Part shown: piece after piece, positions 47,284 to 57,116 of the stretch
Position numbering within the stretch: position 1 is the first letter of the stretch
How the letters are laid out: each line of letters begins with the position of its first letter
Origin: Pyruvatibacter sp. HU-CL02332
GTDB taxonomy: Bacteria; Pseudomonadota; Alphaproteobacteria; CGMCC-115125
Length of the DNA: 64,000 bases
Direction of reading: 5' to 3'
Assembly (NCBI RefSeq): GCF_040362765.1
Contig: NZ_BAABWK010000001.1
Coordinates: forward strand, 1,651,501-1,715,500
The notes under the pieces: generated by a model
What the model saw: only the letters and a program-made list of their open reading frames with translations
What the model was told of the DNA's origin: nothing
Database searches by the model: none
Made by a program: the position numbers and the translations under genes

Positions 47284-47871
47284 ATGCGTCCGCCAAGTGA
47301 CTGGAACATTGAAGGTGCAACGTCTGGTGTTGTGGCCTTCATGCGTAATTTCTCTGGCAATCGCCGCACGCGAATGGAGCGGCGTGTTGCATTGGCCGTT
47401 TCCGCAGCTGCGCCGGCGGTGGCACTTGCAGCTCTTCTAATTGAAGGCCGTGCTCTAGCCACATGGCAGATCATTGTCCTGATGGTGCTCGCGGTTGATC
47501 TGGGAGGCGGTGTGTTTGTGAATGCCACCGCCGCGGCCAAGCGCTGGTATCACCGCGCGGGGGCCCGGGACTGGCATCATCTTGTTTTTGTGCTCCTGCA
47601 TATCCACCCGCTGTTGATTGCCTGGGCATTCCCGGAATCAGGCTGGATGTGGGCTGCATTCCTGTATGCGGCAACAGTCGGTTCAACCGTCATTGTTCTT
47701 GCCTGTCCGCACTATCTCCGGCGCCCGGTCGCGCTCACTGCGGCAGCATTTGTTCTGGCGATTGCTCCGCTGGTGGCATCAACGCCCCTGCTGCTTGCAT
47801 GGATTGCCCCGTTCTACGTGGTCAAACTGCTGGTGGCACACATTGTCCACGAGGAACCCTACGCCGCCTAA
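47284..47871 (+). CDS. Uncharacterised integral membrane protein
   Basis: A 195-residue protein with about five hydrophobic segments: VALAVSAAAPAVALAALL, ATWQIIVLMVLAVDLGGG, HHLVFVLLHIHPLLIAWAF, MWAAFLYAATVGSTVIVLA, and a C-terminal pair around AAAFVLAIAPLVA. A basic cytoplasmic N-terminus fits the positive-inside rule. It contains His-rich helices (HHLVFVLLHIHP). I do not recognise the family. It starts 8 bases after the gyrB stop and is followed by PBP1A, so it may be read with gyrB. Confidence 0.7.
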   Translation: MRPPSDWNIEGATSGVVAFMRNFSGNRRTRMERRVALAVSAAAPAVALAALLIEGRALATWQIIVLMVLAVDLGGGVFVNATAAAKRWYHRAGARDWHHLVFVLLHIHPLLIAWAFPESGWMWAAFLYAATVGSTVIVLACPHYLRRPVALTAAAFVLAIAPLVASTPLLLAWIAPFYVVKLLVAHIVHEEPYAA

Positions 47872-47980
47872 AAACGGTCACAGGACGGCCCAACCCACGC
47901 CTTCACCTCTCGTTAAGAGTTGGGATCAGACAATAACGTCTGGTTAACCATTTGGCGCGGACGGCTGGTTCGCAGGGCGT

Positions 47981-50539
47981 ATGACAGCGCGAAAAACCGC
48001 AGGAAACTGGCGTTCCCCAGACAATGGGGACAGTCAAGACGAGAGCACGCCCGAGGAGGGCGTGATCCCGTCTGCGCGTCTTGCGCGTGTTTTGTCTGAC
48101 CGGTCCTCTGACCGCGCGGTGGCACCCCGCAAACAATCAGCCTCCCCACGCGAGATGCTCGCGCAGGTGGAGCGGCGGCGACAGTCCGATGTCCGTGATC
48201 CAGAGCCCGCGCCCATTCCGGCCCCGACTTCTGCATCGCCGAAGAGATCCGGTCCCAGAATCATCCGCCCTCGGAGCAATGAGGCCTACGCGGCCAGCGA
48301 AGAACAGGCAAACCTCGAACCTGCGCCGCGCCCGCGCCAAAAGCCCAAGAACAATGCGCGTCCCCAATCGCGCAAGCCCAAGCAGGCCCAAAAACAGGCC
48401 ATGCGACCTCGCCCTGCGCGCCGCAAAGGTGCAGGTGGCGGACGCGGCTCTGGCGGTTCAGGGGGCGGTTCAGCCGGCGGATCGGGGAGTGGATCGGGCG
48501 GTTGGTTTGGTGGCTGGTCCGCCGCCCTGTCTGAAAAAGTCTCTGCACGCCGTGTCGGCTACTGGGCGGCTGTTACCTGCCTGTGGCTGAGTGTTGGCGT
48601 TGTTGGCCTTGCCTTCAGTTGGGCAATGGAACTGCCTGAAACGCAGGACCTTGCAGTCCCAAGTCGCGCCCCGACGGTCACCATTCTCGCAAACGACGGC
48701 TCAGTCCTTGCGCGGCGGGGTTCCGGGTTTGCTGGGGCGATCAACGTCCCCGACCTTCCGCCACACGTGGCCCACGCCTTCATCGCCATCGAAGACCGTC
48801 GCTTCTATGACCACGCAGGCATCGACCCCGTCGGCATTGCCCGCGCCATGGTGGAAAATTTCAAAGCCATGAGCGTGGTGCAGGGTGGCTCGACGATTAC
48901 CCAGCAGCTGGCAAAAAACCTGTTCCTCAAGCCCGACCGCACGCTCAAACGCAAAGTGCAGGAGACCATGCTCGCCATGTGGCTGGAGAGCGAGTACTCC
49001 AAGGACGAGCTGCTGACGCTGTACCTCAATCGCGTTTACTTCGGCGCCGGGGCCTATGGTCTTGAGGCAGCGTCACAACGCTTCTTCGACAAGCCATCAA
49101 CACAGCTCACCGTGCCTGAAGCCGCCATGCTGGCAGGCCTTGTGAAAGCGCCGTCGCGCCTGGCCCCGACCAACAATCCTGAAGGCGCGCAAGCCCGCGC
49201 CAATATCGTGATCGACGCCATGCGCCGCTATGGCTATCTGGCTGACCCCGACGCGGACACAGCATCTGCCTTCCCAGCTGAACTGGCCCAGCGCGCCACC
49301 ACCGAAACCGGCTACGCCGTCGACTGGATCGAAGAACAACTGGCTGATTTCGTCGGCCGCGCGGAACGCGACATTACAGTCGAAACAACAATAGACCCGG
49401 ACCTTCAGGTCGCAGCTGTTGGTGCCATCAAGAGTGGCCTGGCGCTCGTGGGCGAAGCGGCCAATGTGAGCCAGGGTGCGCTCGTCGCCATGTCGCCAAA
49501 CGGCGCTGTGCGCGCATTGGTTGGCGGTCGCGAATACCGTAAGAGCCAGTTCAACCGGGCAACGACCGCCAAGCGCCAGCCGGGCTCCGCCTTCAAGACA
49601 TTCGTCTATCTGACAGCGCTTGAGCGCGGCATGACGCCCCTGACCATCCGCCGCGATGCGCCAATACGCGTGGCCAACTACACGCCCTCCAATTTCTCGG
49701 ACAAGTACGAGGGCGACGTTACCCTCATGCGGGCCCTGTCAAAGAGCATCAACACCGTCGCCGTGCGCCTGACTCATGAAGCGGGGCCCGGCTCGGTTGC
49801 CCGCACAGCGCGGCGCATGGGCATCACGTCAGATCTTCGGGCCGATCTGTCGCTGGCGCTGGGATCATCCGAGGTAACCCTTGCTGAGCTCACCGGCGCG
49901 TACGCACCGCTGGCCAATGGCGGGCAGGGCGTCTTCACCCACATCATCAATCGCGTCAGCATGGTCAATGAAGAAGGCCAGACTGAAGTACTGTTTGAAC
50001 GTACGGGCGATGGTCCGGGTCGCGTTGTTGCGCGTGCCAATGTGGCGCGCATGAATGCCATGCTGGGCGAAACCATTGCCACCGGCACCGGCCGCCGTGC
50101 ACAGATCGGCCGCCCGGCTGCTGGCAAGACCGGCACCAGTCAGGACAATCGCGACGCCTGGTTCATTGGGTACACGGCAGACATCGTTGCAGGTGTCTGG
50201 GTCGGCAATGATGATGGTGCCTCCATGGTGAAGGTCACAGGCGGCAAGCTGCCGACGCAGATCTGGGCCAACTTCATGACTGCTGCCCATACCGGCAAAC
50301 CCATCCGCAACCTGCCGGGCAACTGGCAGCCGCCAGTGACAATTGCCGCTGTGCCCGCACAACCGGAATATGATCGTACGGCACCTGCCTATGATCCGCG
50401 TTTTGGCCCACCTGGCTATACACCGGAGGGCTATCAGCGCCGCACGCCACGCGACCCGGACGCAGGCTTCTTCGCGCGCCTGTTTGGTGGCGGAGATGAC
50501 GAGTATGACGATGGCAGCAATCGCGGCTGGGCAGACTAG
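47981..50539 (+). CDS. Penicillin-binding protein 1A-type bifunctional transglycosylase/transpeptidase
   Basis: A class A PBP of 852 residues that polymerises and cross-links peptidoglycan. A long cytoplasmic N-terminus (about 185 residues) is Lys/Pro/Arg-rich and ends in a Gly/Ser linker (residues about 148-180). Then a transmembrane helix (about 192-214), the GT51 domain with catalytic Glu271 in IEDRRFYDH and QGGSTITQQLAKN, and the transpeptidase with S536AFK, S589IN and K716TGTS. The C-terminal tail is Pro/Tyr-rich. It is convergent with the aldo/keto reductase gene, 3 bases apart. Confidence 0.95.
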   Translation: MTARKTAGNWRSPDNGDSQDESTPEEGVIPSARLARVLSDRSSDRAVAPRKQSASPREMLAQVERRRQSDVRDPEPAPIPAPTSASPKRSGPRIIRPRSNEAYAASEEQANLEPAPRPRQKPKNNARPQSRKPKQAQKQAMRPRPARRKGAGGGRGSGGSGGGSAGGSGSGSGGWFGGWSAALSEKVSARRVGYWAAVTCLWLSVGVVGLAFSWAMELPETQDLAVPSRAPTVTILANDGSVLARRGSGFAGAINVPDLPPHVAHAFIAIEDRRFYDHAGIDPVGIARAMVENFKAMSVVQGGSTITQQLAKNLFLKPDRTLKRKVQETMLAMWLESEYSKDELLTLYLNRVYFGAGAYGLEAASQRFFDKPSTQLTVPEAAMLAGLVKAPSRLAPTNNPEGAQARANIVIDAMRRYGYLADPDADTASAFPAELAQRATTETGYAVDWIEEQLADFVGRAERDITVETTIDPDLQVAAVGAIKSGLALVGEAANVSQGALVAMSPNGAVRALVGGREYRKSQFNRATTAKRQPGSAFKTFVYLTALERGMTPLTIRRDAPIRVANYTPSNFSDKYEGDVTLMRALSKSINTVAVRLTHEAGPGSVARTARRMGITSDLRADLSLALGSSEVTLAELTGAYAPLANGGQGVFTHIINRVSMVNEEGQTEVLFERTGDGPGRVVARANVARMNAMLGETIATGTGRRAQIGRPAAGKTGTSQDNRDAWFIGYTADIVAGVWVGNDDGASMVKVTGGKLPTQIWANFMTAAHTGKPIRNLPGNWQPPVTIAAVPAQPEYDRTAPAYDPRFGPPGYTPEGYQRRTPRDPDAGFFARLFGGGDDEYDDGSNRGWAD

Positions 50540-50542
50540 GCG

Positions 50543-51526
<984 letters not shown>

Positions 51527-51563
51527 GAGCCCCATCCCGATAAAGTGACCGTAGGTCAGTTGA

Positions 51564-52361
51564 CTAAGAAATAGGGTCTGCGCCGTATCGATGCAAGGCC
51601 GCACCGTTCTCGGTCAGCCAGATTTTTGCTCGCTCGATGTTATCGATACGGGTTTGGACCAGCTTCCAGAAGTTAGGCCCGTGATTGTGCTCAATCAGAT
51701 GGGCCGCTTCATGGGCGGCTACATAATCCAGCGCATAGGGCGGTGCAAAAATCAGCCGCCAGGAATAGTTGATGACGCGACTGGTGGAACATGACCCCCA
51801 CCGGCTGGCCGTATCTCGCAAGGTGATACGCGCCGGCGATGTGCCGTAGGCGGCTGCATGGGCCAGCGTGGCGTCTTCCAGATCGCGTCGCGCCTCACGT
51901 TTCAGCCAGTCGGTCACACGTCGGTTGATGTGAGCGGTGTCTCCAGAGACAAGCAGTCGCGCCGGACCGTCACTGTTGGCAAAAAGCGGCAAGTCTGAAT
52001 CGGTGTTGATTTGTGGCCCTTCAATACGGACAGGCGCGCGCGCGCGCCCCTCGCGGTCATGCACAATCACATGCGGATCACCGCGCACAGGAATAACCGC
52101 CCCGTCCGCAAAAGGCACAGGCTCAGGCAAATCCTCCAGCCGTTCAGCGACCCATGCTTCGTGCTTTTGTGCAAAGGCCAGGGCTTTGGAAAAACCACGA
52201 ATGGAGGGGCTCGTAATAGTGACTTCCCGCCGGACCGGGTCGACCTTGAGGATCATGCGCCGTGCTCGCTTGTTGGCCTTGAGCACAACGCCAACCTCAC
52301 GGCCCGCCACCATCATGGTGGCCCGCTGGGTCGTATCGCTTTTGGTCACGGGCTTGTTCAC
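51564..52361 (-). CDS. YgjP/SprT-like zinc metallopeptidase (DUF45)
   Basis: A 265-residue protein of the YgjP (PF01863-type) family. The zinc site is H217EAAH with a further His in [11 protein letters not shown]; the family marker RWGSCS lies upstream, before the helix. The core should be M48-like, but no substrate is known for the family; a role in protein quality control is speculative. The start is GTG 52361 with AGGAC at 5-base spacing. It is divergent from the VOC gene. Confidence 0.9.
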   Translation of the reverse strand: MNKPVTKSDTTQRATMMVAGREVGVVLKANKRARRMILKVDPVRREVTITSPSIRGFSKALAFAQKHEAWVAERLEDLPEPVPFADGAVIPVRGDPHVIVHDREGRARAPVRIEGPQINTDSDLPLFANSDGPARLLVSGDTAHINRRVTDWLKREARRDLEDATLAHAAAYGTSPARITLRDTASRWGSCSTSRVINYSWRLIFAPPYALDYVAAHEAAHLIEHNHGPNFWKLVQTRIDNIERAKIWLTENGAALHRYGADPIS

Positions 52362-52426
52362 GGGTGTCCTGCCGGGGTGTGCTGCGGGTATGGTCAGGTC
52401 GAATCGCCCCAGTTTAAGAGATCGCC

Positions 52427-52846
52427 ATGACCATGCCACGCTTTCACCTTGCCTTCCCGGTTGATGATCTGGCGCGCGCCCGCGCGTTTTACGGGGGCCT
52501 ACTAGGCTGCGCCGAGGGCAGATCCTCAGAAAGTTGGGTGGATTTCGATTTTCACGGCCATCAGATCGTCGCGCATCTGGCGCCTGTTGAAGCAGGCCGT
52601 GCGGCCACCAATGCCGTGGACGGTGACAACGTACCGGTACGTCATTTCGGTCTGATCCTCGCCTGGGATCAATGGGAAGCGCTGTCTGACAGACTTAAGC
52701 AGGCCAACACTGACTTCATCATTGAGCCGCATATCCGCTTCAAAGATCAGCCTGGCGAGCAGGCGACCATGTTCTTCCTCGACCCCGCGGGAAACGCTCT
52801 GGAGTTCAAAGCCTTCCGCGATGACGCTGATATTTTTGCGAAATAG
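52427..52846 (+). CDS. VOC-family (glyoxalase/bleomycin-resistance fold) protein
   Basis: A 139-residue vicinal oxygen chelate protein. PRFHLAFPVDDLARARAFYGGLLGC opens the first beta-alpha-beta-beta-beta module, and FFLDPAGNALEFKAF closes the second. Candidate metal ligands are His7, the His in VRHFGLIL and the Glu in ALEFK. The Gly-Asn-Ala-Leu-Glu motif is typical of single-chain dioxygenase-like members. The substrate is unknown. Confidence 0.88.
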   Translation: MTMPRFHLAFPVDDLARARAFYGGLLGCAEGRSSESWVDFDFHGHQIVAHLAPVEAGRAATNAVDGDNVPVRHFGLILAWDQWEALSDRLKQANTDFIIEPHIRFKDQPGEQATMFFLDPAGNALEFKAFRDDADIFAK

Positions 52847-52872
52847 GCAGCCGGTCTGGAGGCCCCACGCCT

Positions 52873-53496
52873 CTAGAGATATTGGCGCAGCCGTGCCGCC
52901 ATCCGGTCCGGCAGTGTTTCGTGAGTGAAGTTGGCCAGGAACGTGTTGTCTTCACTCATCAGATACACAACGGATGAGTGGTCCATGGTGTATCCCGCAG
53001 TTGAAGAGGCATCCTCCACCTTGCGGAAATACACCTTGTAGGCCTTTGCCGCCGCTTCAATCTGTTCCGGTGTGCCCGTGAGGCCGACGAAATTCTCGCC
53101 GAAATGCTCAACATAGGCGGCCATGGTTTCCGGGTCGTCACGCTCCGGGTCCACCGTCACGAAAATCGGCGTAAACGCGTCTGCATCGTCGCCCAGCTCT
53201 TCCAGGGCCACCGACATCACCTGAAGCGCGGTCGGACAGACGTCCGGGCAGTAGGTAAAGCCAAAATAGATGAGCGTTTTCTTGCCGGCAAAATCAGCAT
53301 CCGTTACCGGCTCACCCGCCTGATTAACCAATTCGAAGGGCCCGCCGATATTGGGCACCCCTGATGACCGGACCGGTGCAGAGGCTGAAATATCCACCAC
53401 CTGCGGTGACCGAAGGCCGCCAGTCATCAAAAGTCCAATGGCCGTGAGAGCCACAACAGCGGTGGCGGCTGTGGCTACAAGCAGAAGTCGGTTCAT
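52873..53496 (-). CDS. SCO1/SenC-type copper chaperone
   Basis: A 207-residue membrane-anchored thioredoxin-fold protein that inserts copper into the CuA site of cytochrome c oxidase. The N-terminal anchor (MNRLLLVATAATAVVALTAIG) leads to a periplasmic domain with the copper ligands C-x3-C in YFGFTYCPDVCPTALQ and His in GYTMDHSSVVYLM. ATG 53496 makes the anchor start at once; a start at 53529 is possible. It lies near regB/regA, as senC does in Rhodobacter, but here four other genes intervene. Confidence 0.93.
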   Translation of the reverse strand: MNRLLLVATAATAVVALTAIGLLMTGGLRSPQVVDISASAPVRSSGVPNIGGPFELVNQAGEPVTDADFAGKKTLIYFGFTYCPDVCPTALQVMSVALEELGDDADAFTPIFVTVDPERDDPETMAAYVEHFGENFVGLTGTPEQIEAAAKAYKVYFRKVEDASSTAGYTMDHSSVVYLMSEDNTFLANFTHETLPDRMAARLRQYL

Positions 53497-53646
53497 GGTC
53501 GGTTCAGCCTTTGTTACGCACTCTGCCATCCATCAGGACGCTTGACGTCCCAGGAGCGGCGTGGCTTTTAACACCTATGCAGGCACCCCGAATGGTGTGT
53601 CTGTCGCTCGAATATCACGAGATTAGTACGTTCAGGACCCAGGATC

Positions 53647-54249
53647 ATGCAGACCAAGCGTCGCACACGCGATTGTGTTTCCGCCAAAACCCCGGTGACA
53701 ATACTCGCAACACTTGTCCTTTCCGTTTTTGTGGCTCTTGCGGCAACACCTGCATCCGCCCAGCTCGTGGATGAGAACGAAATGGTTGTAGCCATCCGAT
53801 CTGGTGATCTGGCGCAGGTTGAAGAAGCGTTTCTTGCCGGCCTGAGCGCCAATGAGCGCAGCATCAGAGGTCTTCCAGCCCTCATCGAAGCCGTTCGTAC
53901 CGGCAAGCGTGAGATCGTGGAGTTGATGCTCGAACGCAAAGCACGGGTGAATGTTCCAGGACGTCGTGAGGGTGTGACGGCTTTGGAGGAGTCTGTTCGT
54001 ATCAACCGCCCCGACCTCGCGCAGATATTGATTGATGCCGGTGCAGACGTCGATAAGACGGGCAAGAATGGCCAGACCCCGCTGATGCTCGCTGCCAAAT
54101 TGGGCCATGCCAATGTGGTGCAAGTCTTGATCGATGCAGACGCCTATCTCAATGACACAGACCCCACCGGTCGCACGCCGCTTGAGCTGGCTCAGGAACG
54201 CCGTCACCGGCACACGGTCGAGCTGTTGATTGCAGCTGGCGCTGAATAA
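53647..54249 (+). CDS. Exported ankyrin-repeat protein
   Basis: A 200-residue protein with a Sec signal (LATLVLSVFVALAATPASAQ) and about four ankyrin repeats in the mature part, for example RGLPALIEAVRTGKREIVELML, GQTPLMLAAKLGHANVVQVLI and RTPLELAQERRHRHTVELLI (in parts). It likely acts in the periplasm through protein-protein contacts. It lies between SCO1 and the metallo-beta-lactamase-fold gene, with 59 bases to the latter. The partner is unknown. Confidence 0.9.
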   Translation: MQTKRRTRDCVSAKTPVTILATLVLSVFVALAATPASAQLVDENEMVVAIRSGDLAQVEEAFLAGLSANERSIRGLPALIEAVRTGKREIVELMLERKARVNVPGRREGVTALEESVRINRPDLAQILIDAGADVDKTGKNGQTPLMLAAKLGHANVVQVLIDADAYLNDTDPTGRTPLELAQERRHRHTVELLIAAGAE

Positions 54250-54308
54250 TCCGCCCAGATCCGACCATCAGGCTTGCCAGCTCATGGTGAGTGCGTATAT
54301 CGCAAAGC

Positions 54309-55364
54309 ATGGCCTCAAAACTGCCCAAGCGCGGAACACTCCCTCCTCCTGCTGAAAACAAGCCATGGCATCATCTGCCAGATGGCCGTTTTCGCAATCC
54401 GCCCGGTAGCCCCAATCGCACCGCGGGCCTCAAGGACATGCTGCCATTCATGGAGCGCATGTTCCGTCACAGTTTTCGCGACATTGATGTGCCCGATCAC
54501 CATGTGGTGCCGCGCCCACAGGCACTTGCTGCTCTCAAGAAAGCACGCGATCCCGCAAATGCTGATCGCGGTGTGGTGACCTGGCTTGGACACGCCTCGT
54601 TCATGTTGCGGATCGCCGGCAAAACCATACTGACCGATCCCTACCTCACGACCTATGCGGGCCCGGTTGGCTTTGGGCCCAAGCGCTATGTGCCATCCGG
54701 TATCGCCATCCGCGACCTGCCACCCATTGATGTGCTGGCGATCAGTCACAATCACTATGACCATCTGGACGAAACCGCCCTGCACAGACTGCCGGGCAAG
54801 GACACGATGACTGTGGTAGCTCCCTTGGGGTTGGGAGACTTTTTCCGGGAGCGTGGCTTTAAATTCGTGGTCGATATGGATTGGTATCAGTCTTTGACCA
54901 TGAACGACCTCACCATCAAGGCACTGCCATGCGTGCACTGGTCTCGGCGGTCGGGCCTCGACACCAACAAGTCCCTATGGGCTGCGTTCTCTTTTGAGGG
55001 CCCCGAAGGCCGCGTCTTCTTTGGGGGTGACACAGCCTATGGTCCTGTCTTTGAGGAGATTGGCACCCGAGAAGGGCCGTTCGATCTTGGGCTTATCGGC
55101 ATCGGTGCCTATGAGCCGCGCAAGATCATGAAAGCCAGTCACGCCAACCCGGAAGAGGCTGTGCAGATCGGCATCGACATTGGCGCACGCACGCTTGTGG
55201 GCATGCATTGGGGCACTGTCGTGCTGACAGAGGAGCCGCCCTTCGAACCGCCGGTGAGGTTTGAAGCAGCGGGACGCGAGCGCGGTTTTGCTGACGACGA
55301 CATCTGGATCATGCGCATTGGCGAAACACGGTTCCTGCCGGTTCGCCGTCCCGGAAATATCTAG
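54309..55364 (+). CDS. Metallo-beta-lactamase-fold hydrolase (NAPE-PLD/UlaG-like)
   Basis: A 351-residue MBL-fold protein. The metal motif is H147NHYDH152LD, with other ligands in GGDTAYGPVFEEIG (Asp) and GMHWGTVVL (His). VTWLGHASFMLRIAGKTILTDPYL is the typical opening of NAPE-phospholipase D and UlaG-like members, and the long N-terminal region (about 80 residues) suits NAPE-PLD. The substrate could be a phospholipid, but this is inference. There is no signal peptide. A GTG at 54291 would add six residues. Confidence 0.88.
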   Translation: MASKLPKRGTLPPPAENKPWHHLPDGRFRNPPGSPNRTAGLKDMLPFMERMFRHSFRDIDVPDHHVVPRPQALAALKKARDPANADRGVVTWLGHASFMLRIAGKTILTDPYLTTYAGPVGFGPKRYVPSGIAIRDLPPIDVLAISHNHYDHLDETALHRLPGKDTMTVVAPLGLGDFFRERGFKFVVDMDWYQSLTMNDLTIKALPCVHWSRRSGLDTNKSLWAAFSFEGPEGRVFFGGDTAYGPVFEEIGTREGPFDLGLIGIGAYEPRKIMKASHANPEEAVQIGIDIGARTLVGMHWGTVVLTEEPPFEPPVRFEAAGRERGFADDDIWIMRIGETRFLPVRRPGNI

Positions 55365-55372
55365 CGGCCGCG

Positions 55373-56215
55373 CTACTCGCCAATCGAGAGCAACATGCCG
55401 CGCTCTTTTGCAGAGCGCAGAAACGCCATGAAAATGATGTAGCCGCCTGCAAAGAAACCGGCATTGAGCACGGCTGCAAAAGCCAAGCGCTGCCAGTCAA
55501 TCACCTGATCAAACAAAATGCTCCGCATACCCTCAAACACATAGGTCGGCGGAAGGCAAAGCGCGATGGCCTCAAGCCATCCCGGCATAACGCTCACCGG
55601 ATAGTAGATGCCGCACAAGGGCACGAAGATAAACGGCACTGCCCAGGCCAGGCTTTCTGCTCCCATGCCATTCCGCAGAATGATGCCGGTCACCACCAGT
55701 GCAATCGCCCAGCCGAACACGACGAGATTTGCAAAGAACGCGACCAGCGCGATCCCAAGCTCAAACAGGTTGAAGCCAAAAAACCAGACCGCAATGAGCA
55801 GGGCAGGGGCCATGCCGATGATGGTGCGGATAATGCTCATGCCGACAAGCGCCGCCACAAACTCCACCGGCCGCAACGGCGACACCATCAGATGTCCGAA
55901 ATTTCGGCTCCACATTTCTTCGAAGAACGAGATCGTGAAGCCAAGCTGTCCGCGAAACATCAGCTCCCACAACAGGACCGAACCAACCAGCACGCCACCC
56001 GCCATGGCAAACACATCGGTCGTCTGGGCAAGGAAGGTTTGCAGAAACCCCCACATCACGAGGTTCATGGACGGCCAGTAGCCAAGTTCCAGGATACGCG
56101 GCCAGGAACCTTTGAGCAGATACCAGTAACGCAATACCATCGCGCCGACCCGATTGAACGAGAACGCGGGGTTGTGGCGTTCAATGGGCGGGAGAGAATT
56201 CATGCGATCACTCAT
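55373..56215 (-). CDS. ABC-2 type transporter permease
   Basis: A 280-residue membrane protein with six hydrophobic segments and a cytoplasmic N-terminus. SRNFGHLMVSPLRPVEFVAAL and PLCGIYYPVSVMPGWLEAIALCLPPTYVFEGMR (in parts) are ABC-2/NodJ-like signatures. It pairs with the ATPase upstream (ATGA overlap at 56212-56215), forming an exporter. The substrate is unknown; related systems export polysaccharides, drugs or lipids. Confidence 0.9.
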   Translation of the reverse strand: MSDRMNSLPPIERHNPAFSFNRVGAMVLRYWYLLKGSWPRILELGYWPSMNLVMWGFLQTFLAQTTDVFAMAGGVLVGSVLLWELMFRGQLGFTISFFEEMWSRNFGHLMVSPLRPVEFVAALVGMSIIRTIIGMAPALLIAVWFFGFNLFELGIALVAFFANLVVFGWAIALVVTGIILRNGMGAESLAWAVPFIFVPLCGIYYPVSVMPGWLEAIALCLPPTYVFEGMRSILFDQVIDWQRLAFAAVLNAGFFAGGYIIFMAFLRSAKERGMLLSIGE

Positions 56216-57006
56216 GAGGGCGCTCCTTCCATGAAGGCCTCTTCCGCGCGAATGCCCGTACCGCGTGCCACATCCAGAAAAACGTCTTCCATGTTGGTAC
56301 GTCCATAGCGGGCCAGAAGGTCCGCCGGCGTGCCGCGATCAACGATACGCCCCTGGGTCATCATCAGCACATTGTCCGCGAGCCGTTCCACCTCGCCCAT
56401 GTTGTGAGACGCCAGAAGAATGGTCGCGCCCGTACGCGCCTTATAGGTTTCAAAATAGCTGCGCACCCAGTCCGCTGTATCCGGATCCAGCGATGCCGTC
56501 GGCTCATCCAGCAGCAACAGCTCAGGCTCATTGATCAAAGCCTTTGCAAGGCCAACGCGCGTTTTTTGCCCGGCAGAGAGTTTGCCGGACGGCCGGTCCA
56601 GAAACTCAGTCAATGCCAGATCATCCGCAATCGCGAGCACCCGATCGCGCACATGATTGAGGCCGTAAAGGCGCGCATAGACGGTGAGGTTTTCGCGAAC
56701 CGTCAGCCGCATGGGCATGTCCACATAGGGGCTTTCGAAATTCATAAGCGCATTCGCCTGACGCCTGTCGCGCAGCAGGTCAAACCCCAGGCCGTGCAGG
56801 GTGCCTCGGGTCGGCGTAACCAGACCCAGAACCATGGCAATGGTCGTCGTCTTGCCCGCCCCGTTGCCGCCCAGCAATGCCATCGTGCTCCCGCACGCAA
56901 CGCTGAAACTGATGCCGTCTACAGCAGTCACATCGCCATATGTCTTTGCCAGATCAACCACATCCAGGGCTGGTGCGGGCGTGTCTGGCGTATCATGCGG
57001 CGACAT
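56212..57006 (-). CDS. ABC transporter ATP-binding protein (ABC-2 partner)
   Basis: A 264-residue ABC ATPase. Walker A is LLGGNGAGKTTTIAMVLG, the signature is KLSAGQKTRVGLAKAL (SAGQ rather than SGGQ), Walker B is LLLLDEPTASLDP and the switch His is in ASHNMGEVERLADN. It overlaps the permease start by 4 bases, so the two are translated together. It is divergent from regB: the intergenic spacer is only 110 bases and would hold both promoters. Confidence 0.95.
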   Translation of the reverse strand: MSPHDTPDTPAPALDVVDLAKTYGDVTAVDGISFSVACGSTMALLGGNGAGKTTTIAMVLGLVTPTRGTLHGLGFDLLRDRRQANALMNFESPYVDMPMRLTVRENLTVYARLYGLNHVRDRVLAIADDLALTEFLDRPSGKLSAGQKTRVGLAKALINEPELLLLDEPTASLDPDTADWVRSYFETYKARTGATILLASHNMGEVERLADNVLMMTQGRIVDRGTPADLLARYGRTNMEDVFLDVARGTGIRAEEAFMEGAPS

Positions 57007-57116
57007 TGTGCGCTCCTTTGAGGCCGGAGTGGTCTATAGAAGGGTCGATAAAGTATTCTGACCGGTCCGCGTCAGAACATAGTTACCTTTGTAGAAAATA
57101 CCTACGGCACATCCAC

